A stretch of 64,000 nt of DNA, taken from the NCBI GenBank assembly GCA_013398175.1, contig VZRZ01001082.1:35415-99414 (forward strand), given 5' to 3'. This document shows positions 35,131-46,700 of this stretch, in pieces. The notes under the pieces were generated by a model. It was not told the origin of the DNA and searched no databases. It saw only the letters and a program-made list of their open reading frames with translations. The first letter of the stretch is position 1; every line of letters begins with the position of its first letter. The DNA comes from Climacteris rufus (taxonomy: Eukaryota > Chordata > Aves > Passeriformes > Climacteridae). Both the position numbers and the translations under genes were made by a program.

Positions 35131-38100
35131 TGCTGATTTACCCTCCATAGGTAAAGGAGGCATCCCGCACCCTCCCGCCCCCAATAAAACTCCCTGTGAG
35201 AGATTCTCGGGGTGCTTCACCCCCCAGGCTGTGCCCAGCCTCCCCCGGGGTACCTGACCCTGCTCCTGCAGGGCGTAGGACAGAGCAGCCCCTGCCCTGG
35301 CATTTTGGGGTGAGCGAGGGACCCCATTTCTCCAGTGAGAGCCGCACCGGGTATAACCCCCTCTGTCCTTGGAGGCTGGGCCAGTCCACCCCTTTCTGGG
35401 ATTATAAGGGGTTAATCTGACCCAGCCCAGCCCTCACACCGTGTCAGGGTCCTCCCAGTCACACCGCCGTGGCAGTGGGAGGTATTGGCAGACTCACCCC
35501 AAAAGTGAATTTCCGCAGTCACCGCCCCAGAGCCGGTGCTGCCCCATAGCAGCCCCCACATGCTCAGCTCTCCAGTTCCACCGGCGGCACAGACCCTGCA
35601 GCTGGAGCCACACTGCGTGTGACAAAGCCCTGAGTGCTCACAGATGCCCTGTGGGGGTTTTGGGTCAGGCCCATGCAGGAGGCAGCCTCACTCCCAGTCT
35701 GTGCGGGTATTTTCCCTGCAGCAATCGTGCAGAGACACAAAAAACTCATGGGAACCTTCAGCAGGGGACAGCCAGACACACCTCCAGGTGGACATCCCTG
35801 CCAGGGAGCAGGAGATGCTCAGGAGCCCGGTGTGACACCTGGATGTCACTTTGCTCAGACAAATGCCACACCATGGCATTGGGAAATGAGGATTCTGGAA
35901 GCTCCTCACCTTAAAACCCAATTGCTGCTTGAGACATGAGCCAGCCTCGATGGAAAACCCCCCTCTGTCCCCTCCCAGGCCCTTCCCCTGCCACACTGAC
36001 TGGGCACAGCAAGGAAATGAAGGTCAGAGACACTCAAGGAGCCTTTGCTTTGCCATGTAGAGGATTTTATTTGTCAAGAACACATGACATGGATTTGCCT
36101 TTCCTTTCTGAATCCCACTGATTCCCAGGGCTGTGTCCATCTGTCCCAGGAGCCCATCTCCCGTGGAATCCCTTGGCATGTCCTGCTGAGGGACCTGTGG
36201 GACTCTGCCCTCTGCTCCTTGCACATCCCACCAGGTTGTTGAGGTGCATCACCTCCAGAACCAGGTCTTTCAAACACTCTCCAATCCAGGAGGAGGAAAA
36301 ACACCTTGTAAAATTCACAGAATTACTCTGCCACAGTCCTGCCTCTCACCTCAGCATCCTCTCTTTAAACATGATCTCATTTGCTGTATCCAGCAACAAA
36401 ACCACATCCACACCCCTCCTCAGCCCTCTGTGAGAAAATCTGGGGTTACACCCCTGTGGGTGTGTCAGTCTTTTGTGCAGGAGTAGCTGGACAAGGACCA
36501 TGCCTCCCCCTCCTCTTGTGTTGTGCTGGGCAGAAAAAAGGCTGCCAGAACCAGAGAAATAATAAAAACAGACACAGACAAAGCCAGTGCTGGGATATTC
36601 TGTTTCAGAGCAATGACAGAAAGTGGAGATGAGGACAAAATGAACAAACTACAGTTATTGATACTGTTTGAATGAACACAGCTCCGTGAACATGGCCCAG
36701 CCTTCCTTGGTGGGTGGAGGGGCTCCATTCTGGAGTTTCCATCCCTTCTCCCAGGGGTTGGTTTGCTCAGACCTCCCTTCTCGTGCTGCCTCACCCAGCC
36801 CAGGACTTCACCCCACCAAATATTTGCACAGCCTTATCAGAGACCCCTGTGCATCAATTCCTGCCATCCCTCAGTCCCCAACCTTCCAGCATTTCTCTTA
36901 TTTCTCCTTCCCTTTGAATCCCCCCCAACGAATTCCCTCTTAGGGAGATGCCAAATTCCCAGTGACACCTCACAGGGATCCTACTAAAAACCTGTGGATG
37001 TTAAAAAAAAAAAAAATCATGCATGATTTCAAACATGAAGGAAGCAGAGCAACCTTAACCTCGTCCTCACTTCTGCCCTTGCTGGGTGACCCTGAGCAAT
37101 TTAGTCCCATTCAAGGGTCTCAACTGACTTTTAAAAATCACATAAAGATGCAAAACTTGCCTCTTCTGCAAAATATTTTGGAATGTGCTGAGTGAGAGCA
37201 TTGAGTTGAGGTTTGTTATCACGATCAGGCACTTTCTGAAAACAGTGTTTTCACAGCCTGGAAAATATCAGGAGATCTGCTTAGGACTGATAGAGAGGGA
37301 TGAAATATACTGGGATGAGTAATTCATCACCTTGGAGGGGATGTAGGAGTCTGTGGGTGCTGTCTGAAACGTGGCTGGAATGAGGAATCAGCTGGATGAT
37401 CCCAGGTTTTCATGCTCCAGGGAATTAAAAAAAAAAAAAAAGACCAAATCACCTGAGCTCCTTGGACTCAGGTGTGCTCAGTGTCTCACCCTGAGTTTTC
37501 TGCATCCTAAGATAAATATTTCAGGGAAGGCCTCTTGAGCCTTTTGAATCAGCCTTTTTTCTTTTTTATTTCTTTTTTTTCTTTTTCTTTTTGTTTTTTT
37601 TCATTTCCCTAGAAAGTAGAAAAAGCCTGAAAATGCTACCCCCTAATGGCACAACCGGGCGTGGGGTGCTGGCCTTGGAAAGGCTGATCCAGATTTTATC
37701 CACAGGGCTGGCAGGGGGAATAAAGGGAATGGAAACCACACAGTCTCTGCAAGCAAGATGTGCCCCTGGGGGTAAGAAACCTTGTGCAAACCCCTGACAG
37801 CAAAATGTTACACCAGGAATGGGATGAGGAACAAAAATAAAGCCATTTTGTGGGATTCAGCTGAACTCAAACCAGAGTGAAGCAAACCCAGAGGTTCCAG
37901 CTCCAGTGAATTGCATGTGGGAGATGCTCTGAGTCTGGGATCAGGGATCCTGCCTGTTCCAGCCCCCTCTCCCCAGGGCTCAGGCAGGCCCTGGAGAAGC
38001 TGATGGGTGCATTGCTGCCTTGGACCCAAAGAATGCAACTGAAATAAGGAGAAAGAAAGGAAAAAAATTATTTTAAAAGGGCAGAAAGTCACCAAGAGGC

Positions 38101-39109
38101 TTGCAGGATTTTAAAACACATATGGGATGGTAAACTGGGTTTGGAGGTCCTGTGATGCACACCTGAAGGGGAGAGGTTGCTCAGCTGGTTCCCCAGGCAG
38201 GTTCCAGCTCCCCTGGTGGCTGTGGTGGAGCGAATCCTGCAGGGATCCCTTTGGAGGTTGGGGTGCACTCTGATCCTCACTGATTCCCAAATCCTGCACT
38301 GTTTTTCACTCCCTCCCTTGTAGCCTGCTCAGAAATCTCCATTTCATGTTTGTTTGGGGTATCTCAAAAATGTAGTAAAAATCCTACTCTTCACTGTCAT
38401 CCAGCCCCAAGAACCCCAAACCCTGCACAGACCACAGTGTGAGTCAAGAAAAGTTCCTCTGACCCAAACCATGCCCTGTTTGACCTCAAGCAAGAGCACC
38501 TTCTTCCCAAGCTACAGCCTGGCCTGGAGATCAGGGAGTCAAGGACCTTTTCCTTTCATTCCACACCACATCTCAGGTGGGACCTTGGGAGGGATCTTAT
38601 CACAGAAAAGATCCAACAAGATAGAAGAGTCAAGTACTAAAACAGACCTTGTCCTCTAAAGAGAAAAGTGCTCTACAGCATCCAAGAATTTCGGGACAGC
38701 CCTTGGTGTTGTCCAAAGTGTGACACCAGCAGACTCTGACAAAGGAATTCTGACAAAGTGGATTTCTGCCCCTGGTAGGGAATGAGGGGGATACTCCAGT
38801 TCTCCAAAGAAATGAGAAGTTCTTTCTTTGTGTCCCAAAAGCCCTTGGGTTTTTCTGCGCAGTGCAAGTCTTGGGAGTACAAACTTCTACGTAAATTCCA
38901 ATATTAGTAGTAGTAGTAGTAGTATTCATATTAATTCTTTTTCCTGCAAGTGCTACAGCAGAGCCTGGACATGTGACAGACTCCTGACACCAATCCAACC
39001 CCACACGCTGCTGATTTCCATGGCCACCTGAGGCAGCACCAGGAGCCCTTGCTGGGAGGGGTTTCAGGTTTAATCTGGGTTAAAACCAAAGGGAGCCACA
39101 TGCCCAGCA
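35131..39109. other. No supported gene between CpG island and CACNA1B end
   Basis: No exon recognised on either strand. Contains A tracts at 37002-37016 and 37427-37441, a T-rich stretch at 37555-37605 and a GTA/TAG triplet tract at 38908-38922. Confidence 0.4.
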
Positions 39110-39300
39110 CATAAAACAGTCTGGGTTGGAAGGGACCCTTAAAAGTTATCGAGTCCAACCCTTCTGGGGTGAGCAGAGGCATCTTCAGCTTGTTCAGAGC
39201 CACATCCAACTTGACCTTGAACATTTCCAGGCATGGGACAGCCACAGCTCCTCTGGGCAACCTCTGCCAGTGTTTGACAAGAGAAACATTCCTCGGTTAA
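39110..39300 (-). mobile_element. CR1 LINE 3' fragment
   Basis: Reverse CR1: GTCTGGGTTGGAAGGGACCC, TCGAGTCCAACCCTTCTGGG, TTCCAGGCATGGGACAGCCA. It is followed at 39316-39341 by an AATC tetranucleotide array, and lies just beyond the CACNA1B poly(A) signal. Confidence 0.85.
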
Positions 39301-39315
39301 AAACCTGGAAGGAAT

Positions 39316-39341
39316 CAATCAATCAATCGATCAATCAATCT
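39316..39341. repeat. AATC tetranucleotide microsatellite
   Basis: About six AATC units with one GATC variant. Confidence 0.9.
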
Positions 39342-39647
39342 CTGCTGAGGGTTTCTGTAACCCTCAACTTTAGAGTTTTGCTGCCTGTTGGACTCCAGGA
39401 ACTGCCATCTCCACACTACAAATATCCAAACATAAACCGAGCATCTGTGAAGCCTCTATGGAAAAAAACCCCACAGAAGGGGCCAGTTCCTTGCAAAATC
39501 CCAATCTGGGATCCAGTTTCTCCCTGGATCTCCCGGGCTGTCACTCCTGGAGGAGGGCAAGCCCTTGGAGCCAGCCCTCTGGCATTTCCCATCACCAGGC
39601 ACACCGCACACACCGTCTGGGAATGGGTCAGGTTTTTTTGCTAAGTT

Positions 39648-39653
39648 TTTATT
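39648..39653 (-). terminator. CACNA1B: Probable distal poly(A) signal of CACNA1B
   Basis: Canonical AATAAA on the minus strand, about 3.5 kb after the stop codon and at the boundary between AT-rich unique sequence and ordinary repeat-bearing DNA. Confidence 0.6.
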
Positions 39654-40711
39654 TTAATTCAAGGACTTTGCTTCATACAAAATGTAATTGTAGAAACAAC
39701 TGCAGAATTCAAAGTTTGGCTGATAAATATTACTCAGGCAGCAAACTAGGCAATCACAGAACCTTTTTTTTCTCGTTGTTTTTTTTTCCCCCCTCTTTTT
39801 TTGGGTAAAGTTCCGCTTGTGTTGCATGGTTGGAACTTCGATCGTTTTTCACACTGTTTTTTTAAATATAAAGTTTTGCAACAAACCCCCAAATTTATAT
39901 CAAATATAATTAAAAATTAACAACTGATGAATACATTGTATCAAAAAAGTACGAAGATAAACATTTTCCATGCACATACTTTTTATAGATATGTATATAT
40001 GTATATATATTACATGCAAACATTACTTATTCAAAGTACAGCCACTACGAGACTGGTTCTGGATGCAGAAAACTGATCGGTGCAATTCAAGTTTGGCAAC
40101 TCACTATGAGGATTCTTGGAAATATGGAGAGACAGCAGAGAGGCTGTAAAAAAATGCCAGGAAAGGGTTATGGACAATTGTGGTCAGGCTTGTCTGTCAC
40201 TGTCATCGACCCCTACGAGGTGGGTGGAGGATTGGACAACTTGAGATTCTTCGTCGTGTTCTGCCTAAGAATTGGGGTGACCCAAGGCTGTGTCAGTGCA
40301 GGGCTGGGGGTTTGGGGATGGAAAATGAGAGAGGAAGGGGGAAAAGACAAAATTTTTCCATACAGAAAGACATCTCTGTTGCTTTCCAGGGTGGGTACAG
40401 TGTTTGCATGCACGGGCAGAGAGATGGTGTTGTCCCTTCCCCTTGACTTCCTGGAGTAAAATAGGAACGTTCCCTTGAAAATTTCAAATAAAGGGTTTGT
40501 GCCTTCATTTCAGGAAAATGTATAAAACATTTGGTCACAATCATGCTGAAGCCTGAAACAGGAAAATCCAGCAGATAAAGCTACAGGATGGATGAAGGCC
40601 TTTCTGACTGGTGGTGGGTTGGATGTGTGTCCGAACGTGTCATCTTGTTGCATAGCCCTCCTTTTGGGAATGCCAGGAATCCCAGCCGTGACCTCTGGCT
40701 ACCACACTGCC

Positions 40712-40717
40712 TTTATT
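40712..40717 (-). terminator. CACNA1B: Possible proximal poly(A) signal of CACNA1B
   Basis: A second canonical AATAAA on the minus strand inside the presumed 3'UTR. Its use cannot be judged from sequence alone. Confidence 0.35.
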
Positions 40718-41441
40718 CCAAGTGCACACAAATACAGAGACAGAGATACAGACAGGAGTTGTCCTTTAGCAGAATCCAGGGATGAGATCAGCAGGAGATT
40801 ACTACTGAACAGAACCAAACAAAAAAAAAAAAAACACTGCAGGGAACAAAACCGGGTTGAATTTCCTCAAGGGAAGAGCTACAGGAGATGTGAAGAACCA
40901 CCCTAGAGCAGACTGCTCCTGCCTGAGGCTGAAAGACTTTTGCTGAGAGCACAAGAGACCTCCTGAGGGTTTTGGTGGCATCTGATCCCCTCCAACCACT
41001 CCAGTGACAGAACAGGTCACCAGGGCCAGCTGGATTTCCACCCATCCTACACGACCGCTTCGCCTGGAGAAGCTTCACAGTTCTGGGGCTTGGTAGATCC
41101 TCTGAAAAAAGTCACCTCTCCAACCCTGCCCTCTTTCCTAGCAGCATTTTTAGGGATGTGCTTGGCACCTCCCACCCTTCCTCGTTCAGAGTCAGTGCTC
41201 TCTGTGTCCTCTGGCCGCCCTGTGCCCCAAACCAGCCCTACAAGGGCTCAGCAGACCCCTGGACATGAGGTCCTGCCCAAGCTTTGCTCCCAGCGTCCCT
41301 CCCCAGCAGCACGGTGTGTTTGCCCCTTTCCCAGGCTCACAGTGCAGGAATCCACACGGGCACAAAAGAAAGAACTCATCCAACACAAGAGTCGTTGCAA
41401 GAACGCAGAAATCTCATCCCTGAGAATCAGTTAGAGGTTTG

Positions 41442-41485
41442 GATTATTATTATTATTATCATCATTATTATTATCATCATTTTTT
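41442..41485. repeat. ATT/ATC trinucleotide microsatellite in the CACNA1B 3'UTR
   Basis: TTATTATTATTATTATCATC-type array of about 44 bases. Confidence 0.9.
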
Positions 41486-41732
41486 TTAACCTTCTCTTAG
41501 CAGGCAATAAAAACAAGACTCACTCCAACTGCCCTCCACACCAAGGATGCACCACGGAACGTGGCCAGAGCTCTCCCAGCCTGACTGAGGGAGATGCTGC
41601 CTCTCCTGCAGGAGCATCCCTGCAGGTGCTGTCCTTTCCCACCTGCATCTCTCCCGCAGGACCTGAACACTGCTCAATGAGACAAGGCCGGGTTTGTTTG
41701 CTGCAATCACTCCCCTCCCACCAATAAAAGTA

Positions 41733-41767
41733 TATATATATATATCTATATATATTTATATATTTAA
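41733..41767. repeat. TA dinucleotide repeat in the CACNA1B 3'UTR
   Basis: TATATATATATATCTATATA-type tract followed by an A/T-rich run to about 41790. Confidence 0.9.
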
Positions 41768-43176
41768 AAAAAATTAAAAATAAAAAATAAAAGGCCAACA
41801 AAACCCAAACCAACCCCAAAGCGTGTTTGCCTTCCCCGCTGGAAGCTTCCAACCTGGGACTGGAGTGCAGGGTCTGGGGCGTGGTGACCCCAGGGACCCC
41901 CCGAGGCTCCGGGCGGCTCCCCCACCCCCTCTGCCCTCCCCACGCTCGCCCAAGCTCTGATGCCTCGAAGCAAGAGGTTGCATCGTCACTGTGAAAGATT
42001 TCAAAGGTTAGGCACTTAGTAGTGAACAACTCGAGCATTCGGTAGAAACGGTGGGACCTGGAATGACAATTGGACTAATTCTCTACATAAAGAGGAATTT
42101 TTTTCTCTTTTTTTTGTCTTTGTTTTTTTTTTTTTACTGTACAATTTACAAAAATGCACACAATGAAAAGTTAAAGTTCTATCTAATAGCTTGATATAAA
42201 ACCAATAACATTTCTTCTTCTCACCCCTACGCTTTTTTCCTCTTTTTGTTTGGTTTTTTTTTGTGAATTTTTTTTTTTTTAGTTTGTTTTTTGCTAAATC
42301 AAGCTTATATTGTAAACAAGACAAAACAGTGAGGGCGTGTTGCAGTCAACAGGAGAGAGGGACAGAATGAAAAGTCTCAGCAGCAAGGAAAACAGTCCTT
42401 ACAAAGTCGCTCTCTTGTGGCTTTATCGTGTGTCAGTGTGAAGGACCCGACGTGGTGAGTGACATACGAGACCCGCAGGGCAGCGGTGCCACAGCAGGCT
42501 CAGCTCAGGGGGTGGCACCAGCTCTGCCCTAAAGGATTGCAGTGGCTGAACATCAAGTCCCAATGGACTGTCCTTTGTTCTGGGCTGTGTTTCTCCTCTC
42601 CCAATGTCTTGGGTGGATCTCTTCCTTCTCAGCGCTCAACGAGACAAAACACGGGGTGAGCTTTGTTCGTGCAAGTCCCTTTGCAACCCCCAGCTCCCGC
42701 CCTGGCAGGGGGGGGAAATTTATGGTGATAAATTAATTAAGAACTAGCCCAACAAAAACTGCGCCAATCTTGAGAAGGACCCACAGTTCTGCTTTTCCAC
42801 CGTGGAAGGTGAGGCTCGCTCTTCTCCCGGCTCCTCGCTCTGCCGCCGGGTTGGCGCCTGGTGCGTGTCTCAGAACTAGACAAGGCAGTGGGGAGGGGGC
42901 AGAGAGGGGTGTGCTCCTCCCGCTGCCTTCCCCGCAAGGAGGGAGCCTTCTTCCTCCGTTTGTCTAGTGCAAAAAAACCAAAATCCAAAAGGAAAAACTA
43001 AAGAACAACAGAGGAGAGAGGCTGCAGGGGCACCTCCGGCCCCGGGCGCTGAGCAGTTCTCGGGGCTGCCCCGCCGGCCGCCTCCGGCCCCGGGCCCCCG
43101 TGGGAGCTCCCAGCCCTCCAGATGATAAAACTCATCCTTATTAAGCACGCACACCTCACAGGGTTTCGCCAAGCCG

Positions 43177-43710
43177 CTAGCACCAGTCATCCTCATCGGC
43201 TTCGTGGTAGTAACTGCGTCCTCTGGCGCCGGCGCCGGGGCCCGTGTTGAGGCCCAGCGTGTAGTGGTACCCGTTGGGCACGCGGCGGATTTGGTGCGAC
43301 TGCGAGGTCAGGGAGGAGACGTAGGAAGTCCTTGAGGAGCGCCCCGAGTTGGTGGCCACGGCCTCCTCGAAGGTGAGCGTGTCCTCGGGCACGGCGCGCT
43401 GGGGGCTGTCGGCCGCGCCGTCGCGGTGGCCCAGGTAGGGGTCGGAGCCGATGCGGGACACGGCGGGCGGGGGCGGCTGCTGCTCCCCCCGCAGCAGCGC
43501 GTTGTGCTCGGACAGCCCGCGGCTCAGGCGGCCCGGGGAGAAGGTGGGAGTTTGGAAAGTGGTGAAGTGCACGGGCGAGGAGTTAGCGGTCTTGTAAGTG
43601 ATGCTGGGGCGGGGGGTCAGTGGCGTCTGTGGGAGCTGCCTCCGACCCCGGCAGGGGGTACTAGCACCAGATGTCGACAGCAAGGGGCTCCCATTAACTG
43701 AACCACTGCC
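43177..43710 (-). CDS. CACNA1B: CACNA1B terminal coding exon with stop and PDZ-type end
   Basis: The last coding segment (534 bases, 177 codons plus TAG at 43179-43177) follows the acceptor GATGTAG in phase 0. It encodes GSGSVNGSPLLSTSGASTP, RQLPQTPLTPRPSITYKTAN, SRGLSEHNALLRGE, SRIGSDPYLG, PEDTLTFEEAVATNSGRSS, RTSYVSSLTSQSHQIRRVP and the end EADEDDWC. In this family the PxxP stretch is an SH3 ligand for RIM-binding protein and the terminal D-x-W-C is a PDZ ligand for Mint1, both tethering the channel at active zones. The avian-type Asp-Asp-Trp-Cys differs from the mammalian His-Trp-Cys. The exon is CpG rich. Confidence 0.97.
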   Translation of the reverse strand, partial: GSGSVNGSPLLSTSGASTPCRGRRQLPQTPLTPRPSITYKTANSSPVHFTTFQTPTFSPGRLSRGLSEHNALLRGEQQPPPPAVSRIGSDPYLGHRDGAADSPQRAVPEDTLTFEEAVATNSGRSSRTSYVSSLTSQSHQIRRVPNGYHYTLGLNTGPGAGARGRSYYHEADEDDWC

Positions 43711-46700
43711 CTACATCAAAATTGGAACAGAGCAAATCAAAAAATAAAAAAAGGGAAACGCCGGACAAACACAAAGGCAGGCAGGTATCAAACAGAAGGA
43801 GAAGCAACAGAAGGCAGAGACGAGTCACAAGAGGAAAGAAAAGCAAAAAAGAGAGAGTTTAGACAAGCACAGTCGGGGGGGGAGGTTCTCGAGAGATAAT
43901 TCAACACGAGATGTGAAGAGCTGGAAAGTTTGAGTTTGGGAGCAGTAGGAACAGAAAGGGGCAGAGCATCGGTAGGACGCAAACTGGCACACGGCTCCAA
44001 CAGAGGGGACACTGTCCAGGGGAGGCACCCACAGCATACAGGGCTCGACATGCGCCTTACCTGGCCTGGGAGCAGCTCAGAAACCTGAGTTATTTGGGGT
44101 TTCTTACAAATAAAATTTAGCCTTGGGGTGGATCTGTGCAGAACTTCACCCTACAGTTGTGCTGTGCTGGGCTCGTGCGGAGCTGTCCTTGCCCAGGGCA
44201 GGGGGTTGGAATGATATAAGCTTTAAGGTCCCCTCCAAACTAACCCATTCTGGGGCTCTATGATTCTATTTCTGTGGTCAAAACTGGATTATGAGGAAGG
44301 AGGAGCTGAGGGAATGGTTTTTATAGGTTGGGAATGAAATGCCTTTTGATTAAACAGCCATTTTCTGAAAAAATAACAACAGAAAGCTTTTTGGACTGGC
44401 TTTAACTAACAAGTCCCTTTAACAGAAATGTGTTCACCTTCTCCTCTTCAATATGACACATTTGATTTTTGAGTGGTAGAAGAGTCTGGCAGCTTCCTGG
44501 GTTTCTAATAATGATATGTGAGAGTGAACTAAGCTGCAGTAATTTACAAAAATGCCACGAATGAGAGGAACAGGCCCATTTCTGTTTTCCCATTTCTGTT
44601 TACATTCTCCCAAGGCAGGACATGAGTGCATTGAAAAATCCCTCAGCCTTTTGTGACCTAACATTTTGAGACCAGACCTTTAATTTTAAAGAGCAGTTTT
44701 TCCTTCATATCAACCTGTCAGGCTGTTGTTTGTCGGGCTGTCAATCAATGCTTGTTCTGCTCTACCTGGGTGTCCCAGTGACCAACAACATTCCAACATC
44801 CAGGGGAAGGTGCCCAGCTTTTCCCAAGGGCCTGAGGCTGAGCACCTCACTATTACAAAACAGAGCAGAACTAAATTTTAGCCTGGAGGAAAGGAGGTCG
44901 GGGGGAGCTTCTGGCTCTCCACAACTCCCTGACAGGAGGGTGCAGCCCCCCAGGTGGGGGTCAGGCTCTGCTCCGAAGTAAGAGGAAATAGGACAAAAGG
45001 CAACAGCCTCAAGTTGTGCCAGAGTTGGGCATTGGGAGGAATTTCTTACTGGAAAGGGTGGTCAGGCATTGGAAGGGAGGTTTGGAGTGCCCATCCCTGG
45101 AGGGGTCCAAGGAAGGCCTGGGCATGGCACTCAGAGTTCTGGGCTGGGGACAAAGTGGGGATCAGGCACAGCTTGGACTTGGAGGCTTTTCCCAAGTGAA
45201 GCCCCAAACAGGACCTCAATGGCTTTATCTGCTACTGCCTGACCTTCCTCCCCCATTCCACCTCCTTTAATTTCAGCAAAACACAGAAAAGGTGCATAAA
45301 CCCCTCAGGGCTCCTTCCCCACCCTGCCTCTCCTCACCTGTCTGTGTGGGCCGTGCTCTGGGCCCCCGTTGGGGGAGGTGGGCCTGCTCTGGTCAGCAGA
45401 TTTGGGCTGGGCACGGTCCCGGCTGCCGTAGCGGTCGCAGGAGTAGAAGCGCTGCTTTTCGGAGGAGGAGGAGGAGTGCTGCTTCCTCTCCTGGGACCGG
45501 CCACGCTCCTGCTTCTTGTCCTTGGAAGAAGACTCGCCAGACTGGGCTACTGAAAGGAACAACGTTGGTTAGGGGGTCACCAGCATGGCGTGGGGAGGTC
45601 CTTCCAGGCAGGCAGGACCCCAAATCCCACCAGCTGGCTGCTGAAAGGAGGAGGACAAGGAGCAAATCCTTGCTGGCAAAGCACTGACCCGCTTGTCCAT
45701 CAGCCAAGTGATGGGCGGCCCTGTCCAAGGACTTCTGCTTCTTCTCTTTCCGCCGGTGGCAGCGGTGGTGGTGGTGGTGGTGCCCTTGCTCCGGAGGCAT
45801 CCGCTCCAGGGAATACTCGTAGAGGTGCATGGCGTGAGGGCGCTGCGGGGCCAGCGTGGAGACCGAGCGCTTCATGGGGCTCGTGTCCGGGATGGGCTGC
45901 AGGGAACAGGGAGGGACACGGAGCAGGGTGAGGGAAGGCGCCGTGCCCCGCTCGGCTGCCTGGTTCCCAGCATGGGGGGTTAAACAGCAAGAAGAGGGGC
46001 AAGGAGGGGAAGGAGAGAAATGGTTAATTGGAGATAACCGGAATGGGCAGGAGGGTTTGTGGAATGGTGGACTGAGTGCGAAATTTGGGGATCTCCAAGT
46101 GCCAATCCATGGGTACGACGGGAGCAGAGGCACAGGCAGCACTTCACAGCACACATAGCACAGAGCTCAGCGGGGACTCAGGGCAGAGCAGCAGCCAAGC
46201 ACCCCTCAAAGGGAATTCTCCAACACCACTGCCACCCACAGCTGCTCCAGGGCCTGCATCCCAAAGCAACCCCAAAGAGGAAAGCAGGTAGCATTGCTGA
46301 GCATCACATGGAGAGGGAGAAAAATCAGGAGTCAGGGCAAGGTACAGGCCAAGCCACCAGGAATTTCCTTCTGTTTCCCTGCAGTTGAAGACAACTCCCA
46401 TCAAACATTTAAGTTGTCCCACAATCACTCCCTGAAAGCTTTGTGGCAGGGACAAGCAGGATAATGTGTACATCCTGCAATCCTACCAGGACATCTCCAG
46501 AAAGGAATACTTGGGTTTGCTATTGCTGGTTCCAAAACATTTGTGTCCAAACATCTGGACACTGAGAGCAGTAACAGCATTGCTGGACCTTTTCCCTGTG
46601 CCGGTGGCAGCTCCAGACTCTGCTCCCTTCCCTTTAGGTCCAGAAGCTTACAGAGACTCTGCAGAACCCAAGACAAGCTGCAGGACAGCTCCTCTCACAG

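Larger units (their letters stand above)
39625..43176 (-). other. CACNA1B: CACNA1B 3' untranslated region
   Basis: This stretch after the stop is AT-rich, rich in T and A tracts, free of CR1 copies and without supported coding exons, unlike the repeat-dense DNA to its left. It ends near a minus-strand AATAAA at 39653-39648; a second AATAAA at 40717-40712 would give a shorter form. It holds an ATT-type triplet tract (41442-41485), a TA repeat (41733-41767) and a long A/T-tract zone (42090-42300). The extent is inferred from composition and the poly(A) signal; RNA reads would settle it. Confidence 0.75.
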
